This document shows positions 24,944 through 37,167 of a stretch of DNA of 64,000 nucleotides, piece after piece (position 1 is the first letter of the stretch; the number at the start of each line of letters is the position of its first letter). This DNA is from Sclerotinia nivalis (taxonomy: Eukaryota; Ascomycota; Leotiomycetes; Helotiales; Sclerotiniaceae): the NCBI GenBank assembly GCA_029531795.1, contig JAPEIS010000017.1:558001-622000 (forward strand), in the 5' to 3' direction. The translations under genes and the position numbers were made by a program. The notes beneath the pieces were generated by a model that was not told where the DNA came from, did not search any database, and saw only the letters and a list, made by a program, of their open reading frames with translations.

Positions 24944-26179
24944 ATGTTTACGCGGCATGTGCAATCAGCCATTGGAGGTGGCAGACCTCTAACTCATGAT
25001 TTTGTGAGGGTGTCCGAGGGGATTCAGGCAAGTTTGAGGGCTTTTAGTAGTTCTGTTCGGAGGAGTGAGGAGGGGGATGGTAGGTTTCTATACTCTCTTT
25101 GAAGGTTTATGGGGATTTTATTCTATGGTCTTCATGGCTAGAAAGTTGCCGTGGGACTCGGAGCTTTGAGTAGAGGTTATGATATAACATACTAACAATA
25201 ACCAGATCAACCACGTTCCACACGTGCAGAACGCAGCTCTAACGCCGTAAACGACATTTCCTCACTCGCATCCCAGCCCTCTCGCGGAATCGATGCTCGC
25301 TCGCTAGCAGCGCGTCCTCCACCAGGACAATCCTTTGTTATCTCCCGCCGTATTATTGATAGTCCTCCGCGGGAACGAGGATCAAATACTCGTCATAGTC
25401 CCAATTATCGCGGACGAGGTGGTGCCCTCTATGTAGCACCAGCTGGAGCCGGAAGAGGTGGTGCGAGGGTGAGTCCTGCTGGTGGAAGAGGTGGTGCCGC
25501 TAGACGAGGACGTGGTGGTGCGAGGAAGCCCCGCGCTGCGGGACCGAAACCTGCAGACGTGGAATTAGATGAATATGATCCCCCATATACAGTTGAGGAA
25601 CAACAATACTTGGATAGTCAAGAAGGAGGAGAATGGGTGTCATATAATCCTGTGACATCGATGGAGGAATTGGAGAGTTGGGGACCGGCTATTGCGACCA
25701 CTGGGAGTACGAATGGGTTGAAGGAATCGATAATTTATAAGATGCAATTAGTGAGTGGTACACTCGGACAGAGAGATGTGCCGACGCCGCCGGAAAGACA
25801 TTTGGCGAATGTGGAGAGGGGCTTGGGAACGGTGTTTGAGAGTAAGGAGGAGAAGGAGGCGTTAGAGAAGTGGAAGGATGGTAAGGAGGAATGGAGAGAT
25901 GAGGTTAGGTGGAAGGTTCATAAAGATTATAAGATTGAGGGATTGAGGGAAGAGGAGAAGGAGGCAATTTTGAAGGAAATGGTGGCGGGTGTGTATAAGA
26001 AACCGGGAGACGTGAAGGAAGGCTTATTGGGAGAGATTGAAAGGATCACAAGGAAAAATGAGACTTTCTTGCAAGATGACTCAAGGTCGTTGCAGGAGAA
26101 GATTCAGAGCATGTTACCTGCTGCTCAGATAGCTGGTGTAAGGCAACAACAGCAAAAGGCGAAAGGACCTACAATATAG
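24944..26179 (+). CDS. Protein with mitochondrial presequence and RG-rich segment
   Basis: Two exons, 24944-25079 and 25206-26179, giving 369 residues. The 126-nt intron has a GTAGGT donor, a TACTAAC branch site and a CCAG acceptor; the join makes a GAT codon and keeps the frame. Exon 1 encodes an Arg/Ser/hydrophobic N-terminus with few acidic residues, ending LRAFSSSVRR, which is typical of a cleaved mitochondrial presequence. Residues of about 100-150 are rich in Arg-Gly (RGRGGA, GGRGGAARRGRGGARK), suggesting RNA contact. The C-terminal 200 residues are soluble and charged, with a conserved-looking SMEELESWGPAIATTGST block and predicted helices. A mitochondrial ribosomal or RNA-binding role is plausible, also because the ribosome recycling factor gene is next to it, convergent. 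The family is not identified. Confidence 0.75.
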
Positions 26180-26323
26180 GTTGAGTGTACTGTATGGTGT
26201 ATTCATAAAACTATAAAAATGGTATTTTACTGACGCAATCATATACCATCCAATAATTCAACTTTTTAAACAACTCCTCGCCTTTACAATTCTAGCGTCT
26301 AATATTTTTAATCCCCTCTCCCT

Positions 26324-27267
26324 CTAAGCTTGTTCCATCCCCTTCCTCGCCGCCTCAACCAACTTCTTAACCTCCCCATTCCCCTTCTCAACCACCTTTT
26401 CCATCTCCTTATGCGCCTTCTTCGAATCGTCCGGTCTAACCGTCTTCTTCACCTCCATAGCCCTTAACTTTTTCTGCATAGCTCCTCTTGCATTACGTAC
26501 CCCATTGCTAGCCAATTCCCCTGCCTTTGAAGCTGCCTGCAGCGCTGCATCACGAGATTCTTTGGTAGGAGGCGGTATGGGAATATTGAGCGCGAGTGGA
26601 TTTTGTGGATCGGGGACCGGTTGAAGGGATAGAGTGGGAGAGGATTGGATGGTGGAAAGAATCGGTTTAATGTGCTTGGAAAAGGCGTTAGTTGATTTTA
26701 TTTCAAGTATGAGTAGGAAATCGTTTAGAAAGAAAATAAAGCGAATGGAGAACATACATCTTTCTCCCCAACAAGCACAACAACGCTCCTCCCCCCTTTC
26801 GGTAAAACCTGCGCCAAATCACCTAACCGAAAACTCTCCTTTGCATCTTTCCCCAATTTCACTCGTAATCCCTCTAATACCTCTGGATTAAAACGACCCC
26901 CCGTCCTCAGTTTCCCAAGATCATTCTTGAGTTTCTCGAGGGACTTGTCAATGCCGGCTTGGAGAGTGGAAAAATCAAAAGGATCATTTTCTTCTGCTGC
27001 CGAGGAGGAAGAGGAAGTTTCAGAGGAGTCTGAAGAGGATGATTTGTTGTTTTTGTCTTTTTTCTTGAGGAGGGGGACGCTGTGTTGGAATTGCAGGGAA
27101 GAGGTACTGCTGAGGTAGCGGTACTGAGGGGTATTTCCACAGATGTATGGGGTGGGTATACTCAATTGGAGGGGTCGTAACTCCAAAATTGAAGCATTTC
27201 GTGAATTGGGGCTTATTAAAGACCGTCTTAATGACTCGGCAGAACGAAGAGAGATACGAGGCGGCAT
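26324..27267 (-). CDS. rrf1: Mitochondrial ribosome recycling factor
   Basis: Exons 27267-26758 and 26674-26324 give 286 residues. The 83-nt intron has a GTATGT donor, an ACTAAC branch site and a CCAAG acceptor, in phase 0. RRF splits post-termination ribosomes with elongation factor G; this form acts in the mitochondrial matrix. The first 65 residues are basic and Ser-rich, like a presequence, followed by a low-complexity Lys/Ser linker. The RRF fold follows: helix LQAGIDKSLEKLKNDLGKLR, then GRFNPEVLEGLRVKL and LGDLAQV (where bacteria have N-P-x-L/hinge motifs), and after the intron IPIPPPTKESRDAALQAASK and the final long helix with VRNARGAMQKKLRAME. An upstream in-frame Met at 27327 would add 20 hydrophobic residues and weaken the presequence, so Met 27267 was preferred. 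Confidence 0.92.
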
Positions 27268-28829
27268 TTTGAAAGGGATGTGATGAGGAATTGGAATGGG
27301 AAATTGAAATTGAATTGTAATTGACAAAATTGAGAATTTTAAAACGAGGCGGAATTGAGGCCTCGTCTGTCTCGAAAATTATTTCAGCCTTGATGGATCT
27401 GCATGTTAAGTAGATTAGCGGGGATGGGAACGTGCGTTTTATATCAATGTTAAAAGCGAGTTTGTCTAGAAAGTTATGAAAAGGAGAGAATGACCTTTTA
27501 CTTTTATATGTTCTAATGTCTACAACTTCTACTTTCGAGGGGAGAGATATAATGCTTTTGCAAAGTTGTAAGGCTACCCTCATAGAGCTTAGCTAGATTT
27601 TTTAGTTTACTACTTGTAATTTTACTCCTTCTCTTCTCGCACCACGACTGTTTGAAGACCGAGAATTTCATTCCTCACATCGCTCAATGTATGCATACAC
27701 CAGGGAAACCTACGAATCTAGATACACACATTCCAGCAAACGTAGTCACAAGATTTATCCACGATTCTTGACGTTCCAATCGACAAGGTCAAAGGCATAA
27801 TATACTTAGCCCCAGGAATCGGCTATAGCCCGCCTGAAAAGAACTACTCGAAGATAATCTAGGGGGGGAGGCAGATTACGGGCCCGGAAAGTATTGTATC
27901 TTTACAAGCCTCATTTTAGAACGACTTATGATCCTACTTCATCTGATATCTAGGTATCTGCTGTGATGAATGATTTAGATGGGTTCAAGAGTGGATATTG
28001 CACGAAGAAGGAGAAAAATATGTGAGTTGGTTACTTGCAATAGATCGGAGGTCAAAGGGATTTGCGGGTGCTTGGACTATTGAAACTTGTGAGGATTATG
28101 TTGTTAAATATTCAACGGATTGGGATTAATTTGGTGCACATTGTTGATGAAGGATATACTACATCAATGTCAATATCACTATGTCACTCTTCTACGAGGT
28201 ATGTGGGATTGGATATTCAAATACTTCCACAATATGGTTGTGGGAAATTTGTATCCACTTGGTTCCTGTTTCCTGTAATCTAGATTGTGTTTGGAGAGCT
28301 TTCATCATCTCAATCATGTACAACATTAAAATGTTTCCCGAATTCAAATGTCATTTATGTCAATAAGATCATTTTGAAATCGTATTTAGCGAGTTTCCGT
28401 GGTCTCAATTGAAGACGAACATTGAGATGTCATGTCATCGCAACCGGCGACCAAAGTTAAAACCTCAAAAACTACAACGTAATAGCTTCAAGCAGTGTTG
28501 ATACTAGATGAACACAATTTCAATACAAGAGAGCATGCAATGGAAAATATGTAAAGTTTTTAATCTTAATCAATTTGTGAATTTTTTTTCTTATTAACAA
28601 CCCTTGTTCTACAGACGCTCTTTTTATGCCCGTAGACAAAAGGAAAGAAATATGAGGACCATAAAATAGCCAGATAGAAACCATGCAAATACCGGATAAG
28701 TGACTTTTTATAAACCCAATATGAGCCAGTAACCAGACGGTCCAGTCCATATCATCCATGTCATGAACTCATATGCATCAATAACCTCTTCCCTTGTTCC
28801 TCCCCGCCACATAACAACTCAAGTCCTGC
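27268..28829. other. Intergenic, rrf1 promoter and ssb 3' region
   Basis: Promoter of the leftward rrf1 gene on the left and the 3' untranslated region of the leftward ssb gene on the right. No other coding or RNA gene was recognised. Confidence 0.5.
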
Positions 28830-30466
28830 TTAACGAGTGGACATGGCCTTGGTGACAGCTCTCTTCAATGCGAGCTCCTTCTTCTTCAAATCATCAGAAG
28901 TGGAATCCTCAATCTCGAGTTGAGCCATAGCATCGCTCAAAGCAGACTCAATCTTCTCCTTGTTACCACGCTTGAACTTGATGGACATAGTTGGGTCAGA
29001 GATAATTTCCTCGACCCTTGAAATGTATGACTCGAGTTGTTGTTTGGACTCAAATCTCTTGCTGAAAGCATCATCACTGCTCTTGAACTCAGCAGCATCT
29101 GCAACCATCTTCTCAATCTCGGAAGATGAGAGTTTACCAACAGAGTTGGAGATTGTGATGTTGGCACTACGTCCGGAGGTCTTCTCAGTAGCGGTAACCT
29201 TCAAGATACCGTTGACATCGACCTCGAAGACAACCTCGAGAACGGCATCACCTGCCTTCATTGGAGGAATTGGGGCAAGGGTGAACTCTCCGAGGGAGGT
29301 GTTGTCCTCGCAGTTGACACGCTCACCTTGGAAGACTGGGAATTGAACAGTTTGTTGGTTGTCACTGACCTTGAATGGGAATTAGCAACTGTTTATCAAG
29401 TGTTGGACATGAAGGGAAGCCAAATGTCCAAGCAAAGATCAAATATTCCAACAGGGTCAAATATTCAACCAGGGCTGGACATTGAGGCGTACCATTGAAC
29501 AGGGTGATACTTACAGTGGTGAATGTTCTCTTCTTGATGGTCTATTGAAATCAGTGAGTCAGTATTGCTATTCTTGACGAAAATGAGGGACAAAGGTGGT
29601 ATTAGAAATTAGGAAGGATTTGTTTGAGGAAGAAAAAGTGGAACTTGAAGTCGGGTAGCGATGAAAGTGGGGCGTGTAGTGGGGAAACAAAACTGTGTGT
29701 CAAAGATAGCAAAACTTGTGATCGTTTACGTACTGGGACAGTTTGACCTCTGGTAACAACAGGGGCGAAGATGTTACCCTCCATGGCGACACCAAGAGAA
29801 AGAGGAACGACATCCAAAAGGAGGAGGTCAGCGGTCTCGGCAGAGGTAGCCTTTCCTGAAAGGATACCGGCTTGAACAGCGGCACCGTAAGCAACGGCCT
29901 CATCAGGGTTGATGCTCTTCTCCAACTTCTTTCCGTCAAAGAACTCGCTCAAGAGCTTTTGGATTCTTGGGATACGGGTAGAACCACCGACAAGGACGAT
30001 CTCGTCAACCTTGCTCTTGTCAATGTTGGCATCCTTGAGAACCTGAGCAACAGGCTCCAAAGTACCGCTGAAGGCCTTTGAGTTAAGGTCCTCGAATCTG
30101 GCACGGGTGATTTGAGCATTGAAGTCCTCACCATCGAACAAGGAGTCAATCTCAACGTTGGTGGAAGCACCGTTGGAGAGGGTTCTCTTAGCACGTTCGC
30201 AAGCAGTTCTGAGACGACGGAGGGCACGGGGGTCGTTGGACATGTCCTTCTTGGTCTTTCTGGTGAACTCCTTCTTGAAGTGCTCAAGCAAGTTGGTATC
30301 GAAATCTTGACCTCCCAAGTGGGTGTCACCGGCGGTAGCCTTGACAGTGAAGACACCACCTTGGATGTTAAGGAGGGAAACATCGAAAGTTCCACCACCG
30401 AGATCGTAGATGAGAACGTTACGCTCCTTGTTGGACTTTCCAGCACCAAGACCGTAAGCAATGGCA

Positions 30467-30498
<32 letters not shown>

Positions 30499-31461
30499 GT
30501 TAAGACCGGCGATGGCACCAGCATCCTTGGTAGCTTGACGTTGGTTGTCGTTGAAGTAAGCAGGGACAGTGATGACGGCCTTTGAGACCTTCTTGCCCAA
30601 TTTAACTTCGGCAATTTCCTTCATCTGTTGATCAAATATCGTCAGCACATTGGTTAGCGAGGGGTGGGGTGAAAAAACTTGCCTTGGTCAAAACCATAGA
30701 TGAGATCTCTTGTGGAGAGAAGGTCTTCTCCTCTCCGAGATACTCAACTTGGACGAATGGAGATCCATCTCTATCAACGACAGTGAAAGGCCACGATTGG
30801 ATATCCTAAAACGCATGTTAGTGATTGCTTATGGTAGAAGGTATCCGGAGAAAAGATAGAGTTCATGTTGGAATATCCAAACAATTTCGAACATTGAGAA
30901 TCGTGATGAGAAGGAATCAAATAAATACCTTGGTGGTGTGGGGGTCATCGAATCTTCTTCCGATCAAACGCCTGCGCATCCATTAGCACCTTGTTGTCGT
31001 CGCGAAAGTCGTCATACTGACTTGATATCGAAGATGGTGTTCTTTGGGTTCATGGCAGCATTGTTCTTTGCAGACTCACCAATCAAACGCTCCTTGTCGG
31101 TGAAGGAAACGAAAGATGGGGTGGTGAAGCTACCTTGCTCGTTGGCAACTGAAAAAACCCATCAGTATAAAATTTCGAAAGTCGAAGCCCGATTTGCGAC
31201 ATCAGATGTTCGGGAGAAGAGGAATACGTACTGATCTCGACATTGGTTCCCTCGTAATTGGCAACACAGGAATATGTGGTACCTGTTCGTGGTAGAATGA
31301 ATTAGCATCCGTTATTGATATTGAAGAAGAATTGCGAAATATTTCAAGATGTTGACAAAGAGAAAAATATGCCCCTCATCAACAATCTTTCCAAAAATTC
31401 TAAAAATTGCTCTCTTACCAAGATCGATACCAATGGCACCCTCGTAAACTTCGTCAGCCAT
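28830..31461 (-). CDS. ssb1: Ribosome-associated Hsp70 chaperone, Ssb class
   Basis: Eight exons: 31461-31419, 31282-31232, 31148-31022, 30971-30929, 30805-30683, 30624-29734, 29541-29515 and 29369-28830. They give 614 residues, the normal length of Ssb (613). Ssb binds nascent chains at the ribosome with the RAC cochaperones in the cytosol. ATPase signatures are present: [36 protein letters not shown] and the linker [12 protein letters not shown]. The C-terminus ends AVTKAMSTR, as in Ssb (VTKAMSSR), with no EEVD; this separates it from Ssa and from ER Hsp70s. The exon 5 donor is GC (AAG|GCAAGT), and exon 7 is only 27 nt (TIKKRTFTT). Introns are crowded into the first 140 codons and around the substrate-domain border, usual for highly expressed fungal Hsp70 genes. 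The start follows from family alignment. Confidence 0.96.
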
Positions 31462-33852
31462 TTTGAAGAATGTATTAGGTTGAAGGAAGGGTGTTTGAGG
31501 GGGAAAAAACTTCAAAGAAGAGGGTATTGATGAAAAAAAGAAGAAGTTTTGGAAGTTTAATGGCGGGGAGGGAGAAGATAAAATTCCCAAAAACCAGTGT
31601 GATTTTTTTCATAAGCTAAATTCTATTGTCCGTGCGTTTCGTCGCCTCGCTCCCACTCTACAACACGTGATTCTCCTCAATGGAAATTTTTTGCGTATTT
31701 TCTTCGAAATCAAAAATCAACAAGCAAAAATTTTCCAAATTTTCTTATTTATCCACTAAACTACTGTAGGGTGTGTTCCCATGTTTCCCCCGTGGCCAGT
31801 ATCCAATGTTTAGTGAGTTCAGTCGTGCAATGTGGAACCATTAGAACTTAGATTTGATTGCATGGCCGAAATTTGATTGTTGACCTGCCTATTAGAATTC
31901 AACTTTTTGCCGATAATGATAGCGGGGTGATAACGGAGCAGCGAGAAAAAGAATTCTGCAGGCTATCATCGAAGACTGCCTAGCTACATACCTATTGGTA
32001 TAGAAACATCGGATTGTGAACATTTCATAGGTATTTTATGTTTGAATTGACTGCTTTTCATATCTATTCAATAAAATCCTCTCTCGATGATCATTTCTCT
32101 CCCCAGTAATATCTTAGGGCTAGGGTTCGGAACCATGTGAGTGAGAGGCGAAAAAACTCTATATTCGGGTTTGATCTTCTTTTTCCTCCGTAGAGTATCA
32201 TATGTATGGTATTTAATTGTCTCATTTCCCTGGAATATTGAAAAGATGGATTTTTGGGAGGGGATTTGGGATAAATCACAGGATATTTATAACAGCGATA
32301 AAAGCCTATTGATGACTGTCTAAGGCATATTTCCTGGGGACATTGATCAGGACGAATTGGTGAAGGAAAGTTTGGGACTAATACATCAGGAGGAAATACT
32401 GTGAATGCATGAGAAACGTGATGATTTTGAAGGTCTTACATATGATTCTAGCATTTCAATACCGAAATTGGCACATCTAATCTTCAGCATCAATTCGAGC
32501 ATTGCAAAGTTCCCATTTCCTATCAACAACCAACACAAAACAAATCATATCATCGCCAAGCTGAAAGTAAACTTGGGTGCAGATACATAATGGACAATTG
32601 AAAGCGCTCGTCTTTGTCTGATAACTTAGTTAGAGGGGTTGAGAAAGCAAAAGGATATCTCTCCATTAACCAGAAAATACAATTAACAACACCCCCTCAT
32701 CACTCTACACAAAACAAAACCGAACATTCCAAACCCTTGTATTTCCTAAATATCACCAAAACCAAAACATTCAATGCTCAACACAAAGTCCCGTCCATCA
32801 AATGAGTTCTTCTCCCAACTATGGGTACGATGGTATAGGGTCAGACAATAAAACTAGGAATAGAATGGGTCGGTACAATATGATACGGTATGGTAGGTAG
32901 TATAAGATAGGATGTGATTGGAAGTGATGAGCTGGGATAGGATGCGTGGTATGAGTAGAATTGATGGGATAGGAAAGAAATGAAACGAAATAGAAATGGT
33001 ACAAAACATCTGGAGTTGCCAGAATAAAAATTCGGTTAAGAGAAGGGGGGTGCAGATAAGAGTTGCTTAGAGAAGAAGCACTGAGTATCTCATATTGAAA
33101 GGAATGGACGAGGGGTTGAATTGGCTACTAGGTATGAGGCAAAACGGGAAAATGGGAGGCACACTGAAAAAGAAAAGAGAGTGAAAATAGTTTTACTTGA
33201 ATGGCGTTTAATTATGATGGAATCATAATGGGTAATTTGTGTATATACTTTACGGAGTAAATGTCTTTTATATCCTCACGAAAAGTCACTCTTATTTTAT
33301 AGACTTATCCAAGGGGATGTTATTCATAATACGAGGAAGGAGCATTAAGCACGAAGTATATCCTCACTATATATCAATCCATTCTTGATCCTAAGTCCTT
33401 TCGAATCATTTGCATGCATATTGGATCGTGGGAATTAGAAGACGACTACAAGAACGCTCAATCCAAGGATTGAAACAACAAACTTCCTCAATCTTCGAAT
33501 TCATACTGGACAAATAAAGTATTTTCGATAGATGTGGAAATACGGTTTAGAATTTGAGAATCTAAAAAGAAGACCTGCACCTATTGAGTTTGAATATTGA
33601 ATTGTATCACCACATACACAATCAAAATGCCCCTATGTATGAGCAAAGGGGACCATCAGAGAGGTATCATCTAATTCTTAGGGATAACCAGTAACTAAGT
33701 TTATTTACTACGCTGTCAAACTAGCCGCCCTTTTATAACCCATCTATGCAAAGTTTCCTCTCAAAGAAATGTCGAATATCTCCAAAGAAAAAACTCCATA
33801 CGCTATGCTATGCTAAACTATCCATAAACTCCATAAATTTTGTATCTCCCAA
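31462..33852. other. Intergenic, ssb promoter and ero1 3' region
   Basis: The left part is the promoter of ssb and the right part the 3' region of ero1. A run of TACGG/GATAC-like degenerate pentamers occurs near 32870-32910. Short frames only; nothing recognised. Confidence 0.5.
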
Positions 33853-35772
33853 CTAAAGTTCATCGAAATTTGGACGTACGATCGTCCACTGCCTAGGAGA
33901 TACTGGAAGACCAATATAAAATTCCCAAAATCTGGAGATCTCGAGTACAAAAATTTCCCACCTATATATATTGTAAGCATCGCGGCTAGGAATTGCAAGT
34001 AGTTGTGGGGGTACGTACATAGTTACGGGGAATCTGACCCATCCCCAAATAACATATTTGGTTACATTCCACGTCAATCTTAATTCCTTCCAAAAGAGAT
34101 CCGAGGCGGTAGGGTTTTCACGCTTCAATCTTGCCTCCTCATCATAATCCGCAAAGTCTTTTGCTATTGGATCTTCACGAGGTTCGTCTAGAATGGCATT
34201 ATGTGGCTGCGTCACACGATCCGTTAACTTAACAGCCTCTTTAGGCTTATTCTCTTCGGCTTCAATCAAAGTTCGGAACTCGTTGATAGCGCGGAGAGAA
34301 TGTGAAATGCGACCCAAAGTGTTGAACAAAGCAACGAGTTCGGTTCGTTTCAACATTGGAACATCTTTCGAGTTATTTTCGGTTTCGAATAAAACTTTCA
34401 GCGCTGCTCCATAACCTGCGGTTTGAACCTTTCCCCATAGTCGGCATTTATCACAACCAACACAATCCATGATTCGACTAACATTTCTGAAGCGATTGCG
34501 GAAGTCTTCTTTCAGACTTGGACCTTCGCCATTGACAAACATCAAGCTTTCGTCAAAGATTTGAGTTTCTTTTGATGCTTTTGAAATCAAGGTCTGCACC
34601 TTGGATTGGGTAAGCTGATCTTGGGCTGGATCACCTGAACAAAAAGTGTAGTCTTCAAGGGAGGGGCCGAGTTTTGTGATGGCTCGTAAAACAAGAGCGT
34701 AGTTGAAGTAGAGATTCGAGACACGCTCTGGAAAGCCATGTAGGCGGTCCTTGTAACATTGAAGATTTAAGCCCCATAAACCAGTGGTTTGGTTCAAATA
34801 CTCGTAGCAAAGATGCGTGCTGATGGAGGTGTGCATGCCGGAAATGACTCTATAAAAGACACGCTTCTCCAAACACTCGTCCTCCAGTTCGAAGCCAGTT
34901 TCTGCTACGAATGGGAGGTTTGGGGAGTGCTCTCGTTGTTCTTCCAGAATGTGTTGACGGCCATGTTGTTTGAGAACGGTCTTGAGTTCATTCGCCGCAG
35001 GTTCTTTCAGAGAAAGTGGGTGTCCAAGAGATGCCGAATGAGGAAAGGATGCTTTCGAAAAGCAATTCTCTCGATATATGGCATCCCAAACTTGCTTTGC
35101 CCCTTCACCAGTATATCCAGTAAATCTTTCCGGGTTGTCTACCAAGCTCACATAATCTCCCTTCGAACCAGCACCTTCATCGTCCGGTACACAATAGTCT
35201 CTCTCGTCGCATTCATCATCGTATTCTACCACACAACTCTCTCCGACATCCTCGCCGAGCTTGCCTTGTAAGGGTTTCTTTGGACGCTCTTGTTGCAATT
35301 TCTTCCCGGGATGACCGGCTTTGGGTCCTTCTAGTTTCCCCAATTCCTTGGCCCTCCATACCAGCGGTATATCTTCTTCATTGTCTAATGTGTTTACGGC
35401 GCAGGCAATATTGCCACACATGCCATTCTCATCGTTCCAAAAGGGACACTCCTTACCGTATAAGTTCAGCCGGTAATATGCAAAGAAATCGGTGGTTTGC
35501 GTGAGATCATCTAGGGAAGGTGATATTTCTCGATTAAGGTCATCGAGGGTAGCGTATGTTGTGCAAGCATCAGACACGATTGCTTTTGGGGAGATCTGGG
35601 TGACGGCATTAGATACATATGCCTGGTAAAGGAAAGGAAAGCATACCGCGCAAACATCTGGACTTTGAATCGTTCTAGATTTGGACGAAGAATCAGAAGC
35701 TTCTATATGAGAAGTGCAAGTACTCAAAAGAGTGAAAAGACCCAAGTAGAATGCTCGAGCAGCGGTCTTCAT
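33853..35772 (-). CDS. ero1: Endoplasmic reticulum oxidoreductin 1 (Ero1)
   Basis: Proposed exons 35772-35647, 35595-34019 and 33961-33853, giving 603 residues. Both introns (51 and 57 nt) are multiples of three without stops, so the whole locus is also open as 639 codons. Splicing restores family sequence: DVCA|ISPKAIVSDAC at the first join and VTM|WEIFVLEISRFW at the second. Ero1 is an FAD-linked thiol oxidase on the lumenal ER face that reoxidises protein disulfide isomerase. A signal peptide covers about residues 1-25. The shuttle/regulatory cysteines are in KECPFWNDENGMCGNIAC and the active-site CxxCxxC is CVGCDKC; DFFAYYRLNL and FVNGEGPSLKEDF are family blocks. The C-terminal hydrophobic helix LRLTWNVTKYVIWGW fits peripheral membrane attachment. 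Confidence 0.94.
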   Translation of the reverse strand: MKTAARAFYLGLFTLLSTCTSHIEASDSSSKSRTIQSPDVCAVCFPFLYQAYVSNAVTQISPKAIVSDACTTYATLDDLNREISPSLDDLTQTTDFFAYYRLNLYGKECPFWNDENGMCGNIACAVNTLDNEEDIPLVWRAKELGKLEGPKAGHPGKKLQQERPKKPLQGKLGEDVGESCVVEYDDECDERDYCVPDDEGAGSKGDYVSLVDNPERFTGYTGEGAKQVWDAIYRENCFSKASFPHSASLGHPLSLKEPAANELKTVLKQHGRQHILEEQREHSPNLPFVAETGFELEDECLEKRVFYRVISGMHTSISTHLCYEYLNQTTGLWGLNLQCYKDRLHGFPERVSNLYFNYALVLRAITKLGPSLEDYTFCSGDPAQDQLTQSKVQTLISKASKETQIFDESLMFVNGEGPSLKEDFRNRFRNVSRIMDCVGCDKCRLWGKVQTAGYGAALKVLFETENNSKDVPMLKRTELVALFNTLGRISHSLRAINEFRTLIEAEENKPKEAVKLTDRVTQPHNAILDEPREDPIAKDFADYDEEARLKRENPTASDLFWKELRLTWNVTKYVIWGWVRFPVTMYVPPQLLAIPSRDAYNIYRWEIFVLEISRFWEFYIGLPVSPRQWTIVRPNFDEL

Positions 35773-37167
35773 GATGAGACTGACACTTGGCCTTTTGTCT
35801 GGTATCTCAGATGAATTTCATTTGGGTACGGGTAAAGAGCTTCGGAGGTTCCAAAGTAGAATATTTGACTTCTTCGGATATATGATAGGGTGGGATCAAT
35901 GAGAAAGTGGTGTATTGAGGCCCTATTTTGTTAACTGTGAAAGGAAGGTCGGGATAAATATAGTTTCTACAAGATGGAAGAACAATGACCAATTCCGATG
36001 TAGAGCCTACTAGATAACCAATCAAAGAACCCTTCAGTAAACTTTCTATGAAGAATCAATGTGAAAGAATGGAGAAGATTGATTTTTAAATATTAATACA
36101 TTTAAGTTTTAATTATACAAAGGTTGATGTTGATTTGAAAGCATACGATCTGTCCATTTTAGATGAGTGGTTCGAGTGATTTGAGTGGTCCGATTGTCAT
36201 CATCTATTTGGGAGGGGACCTGGAGTTAATGCCACTATGCCACAACCATGCCACTAGAAACAGCCATGGAACATTCTTATGGAACATCTTATGTCTTATG
36301 GAACATCTACCGAACATCCAACGGCCCGGACCAAGTTATTGATGCTGGCTTATTATTGATGGCATGAAAAGACATCCGACGATCCGAGGTTAATATAATT
36401 ACCTAAATTGACATATCATACTGCAGCTATTAATAGCCGCAATGTTCTTCTGCTTCTAAGATTGTGGGACTATACGGAGTACCGGTACTGCAGATGTCAC
36501 TAGAACTGCACCACCTCACTCTCACCTAACCTTCCAAAAAGATAGGGTACCAGGGAATTTCAATCTAGATGGTCGTGTGAGAAACAATCACTTCATATCC
36601 AAGAACATAAGACTTCCAACAAGCGTGATCAACCTCAAAGAACCATACGACTAATTACCCACGTCGACTCACTTCACGAAGTTGAAAGATATACCATCAC
36701 ATAATCACACTGGAATGGAACAGAGATGTAGATACGATTTATTGTAATTTTTTTGGGGGTAAACCTCGCCTTCCGATGAGGGCATTAATCTGAGAACAGT
36801 CACCCCATTGTGACCTTGAAACGTCCTCTCATTTGCCTATACTTATGTTGAGCCTGCCATGCATCATACGTTCATCAATGCCAATTGGCTTCTTCTTCTG
36901 CCTTTCTACAGTTTCTAAATCCATTGCAACCGGCCCTGAAAAGCCTCGCCATCGTTAATTCCCAAGATGAAGTAGGACCAGTATATAGCAGTGGAGATGA
37001 TGTGAGTTAATCCTGATCTAATACATCAAACTAATAATCGAAAACCATAAAGCGTAACCTAGGAGAGACATAAGACGTAACATCGTCAGAGCATATGTCC
37101 TCTTGTGTAAGGTGTTATGCCGGATCAAAGACTCGCTGAAATCGAGTTTGAAAAACATGCAACATAT
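35773..37167. other. Intergenic, ero1 promoter and cks1 3' region
   Basis: Leftward ero1 promoter on the left and the 3' region of leftward cks1 on the right. Open frames are short. Splice-like pieces near 36.87-37.01 kb could not be joined into a believable gene. Confidence 0.45.

Noticed and set aside
28830..31461. Calling the Hsp70 gene an Ssa-type or ER (BiP) Hsp70
   Set aside because: The assembled protein ends AVTKAMSTR without EEVD or HDEL, has no signal peptide and has the length of Ssb.
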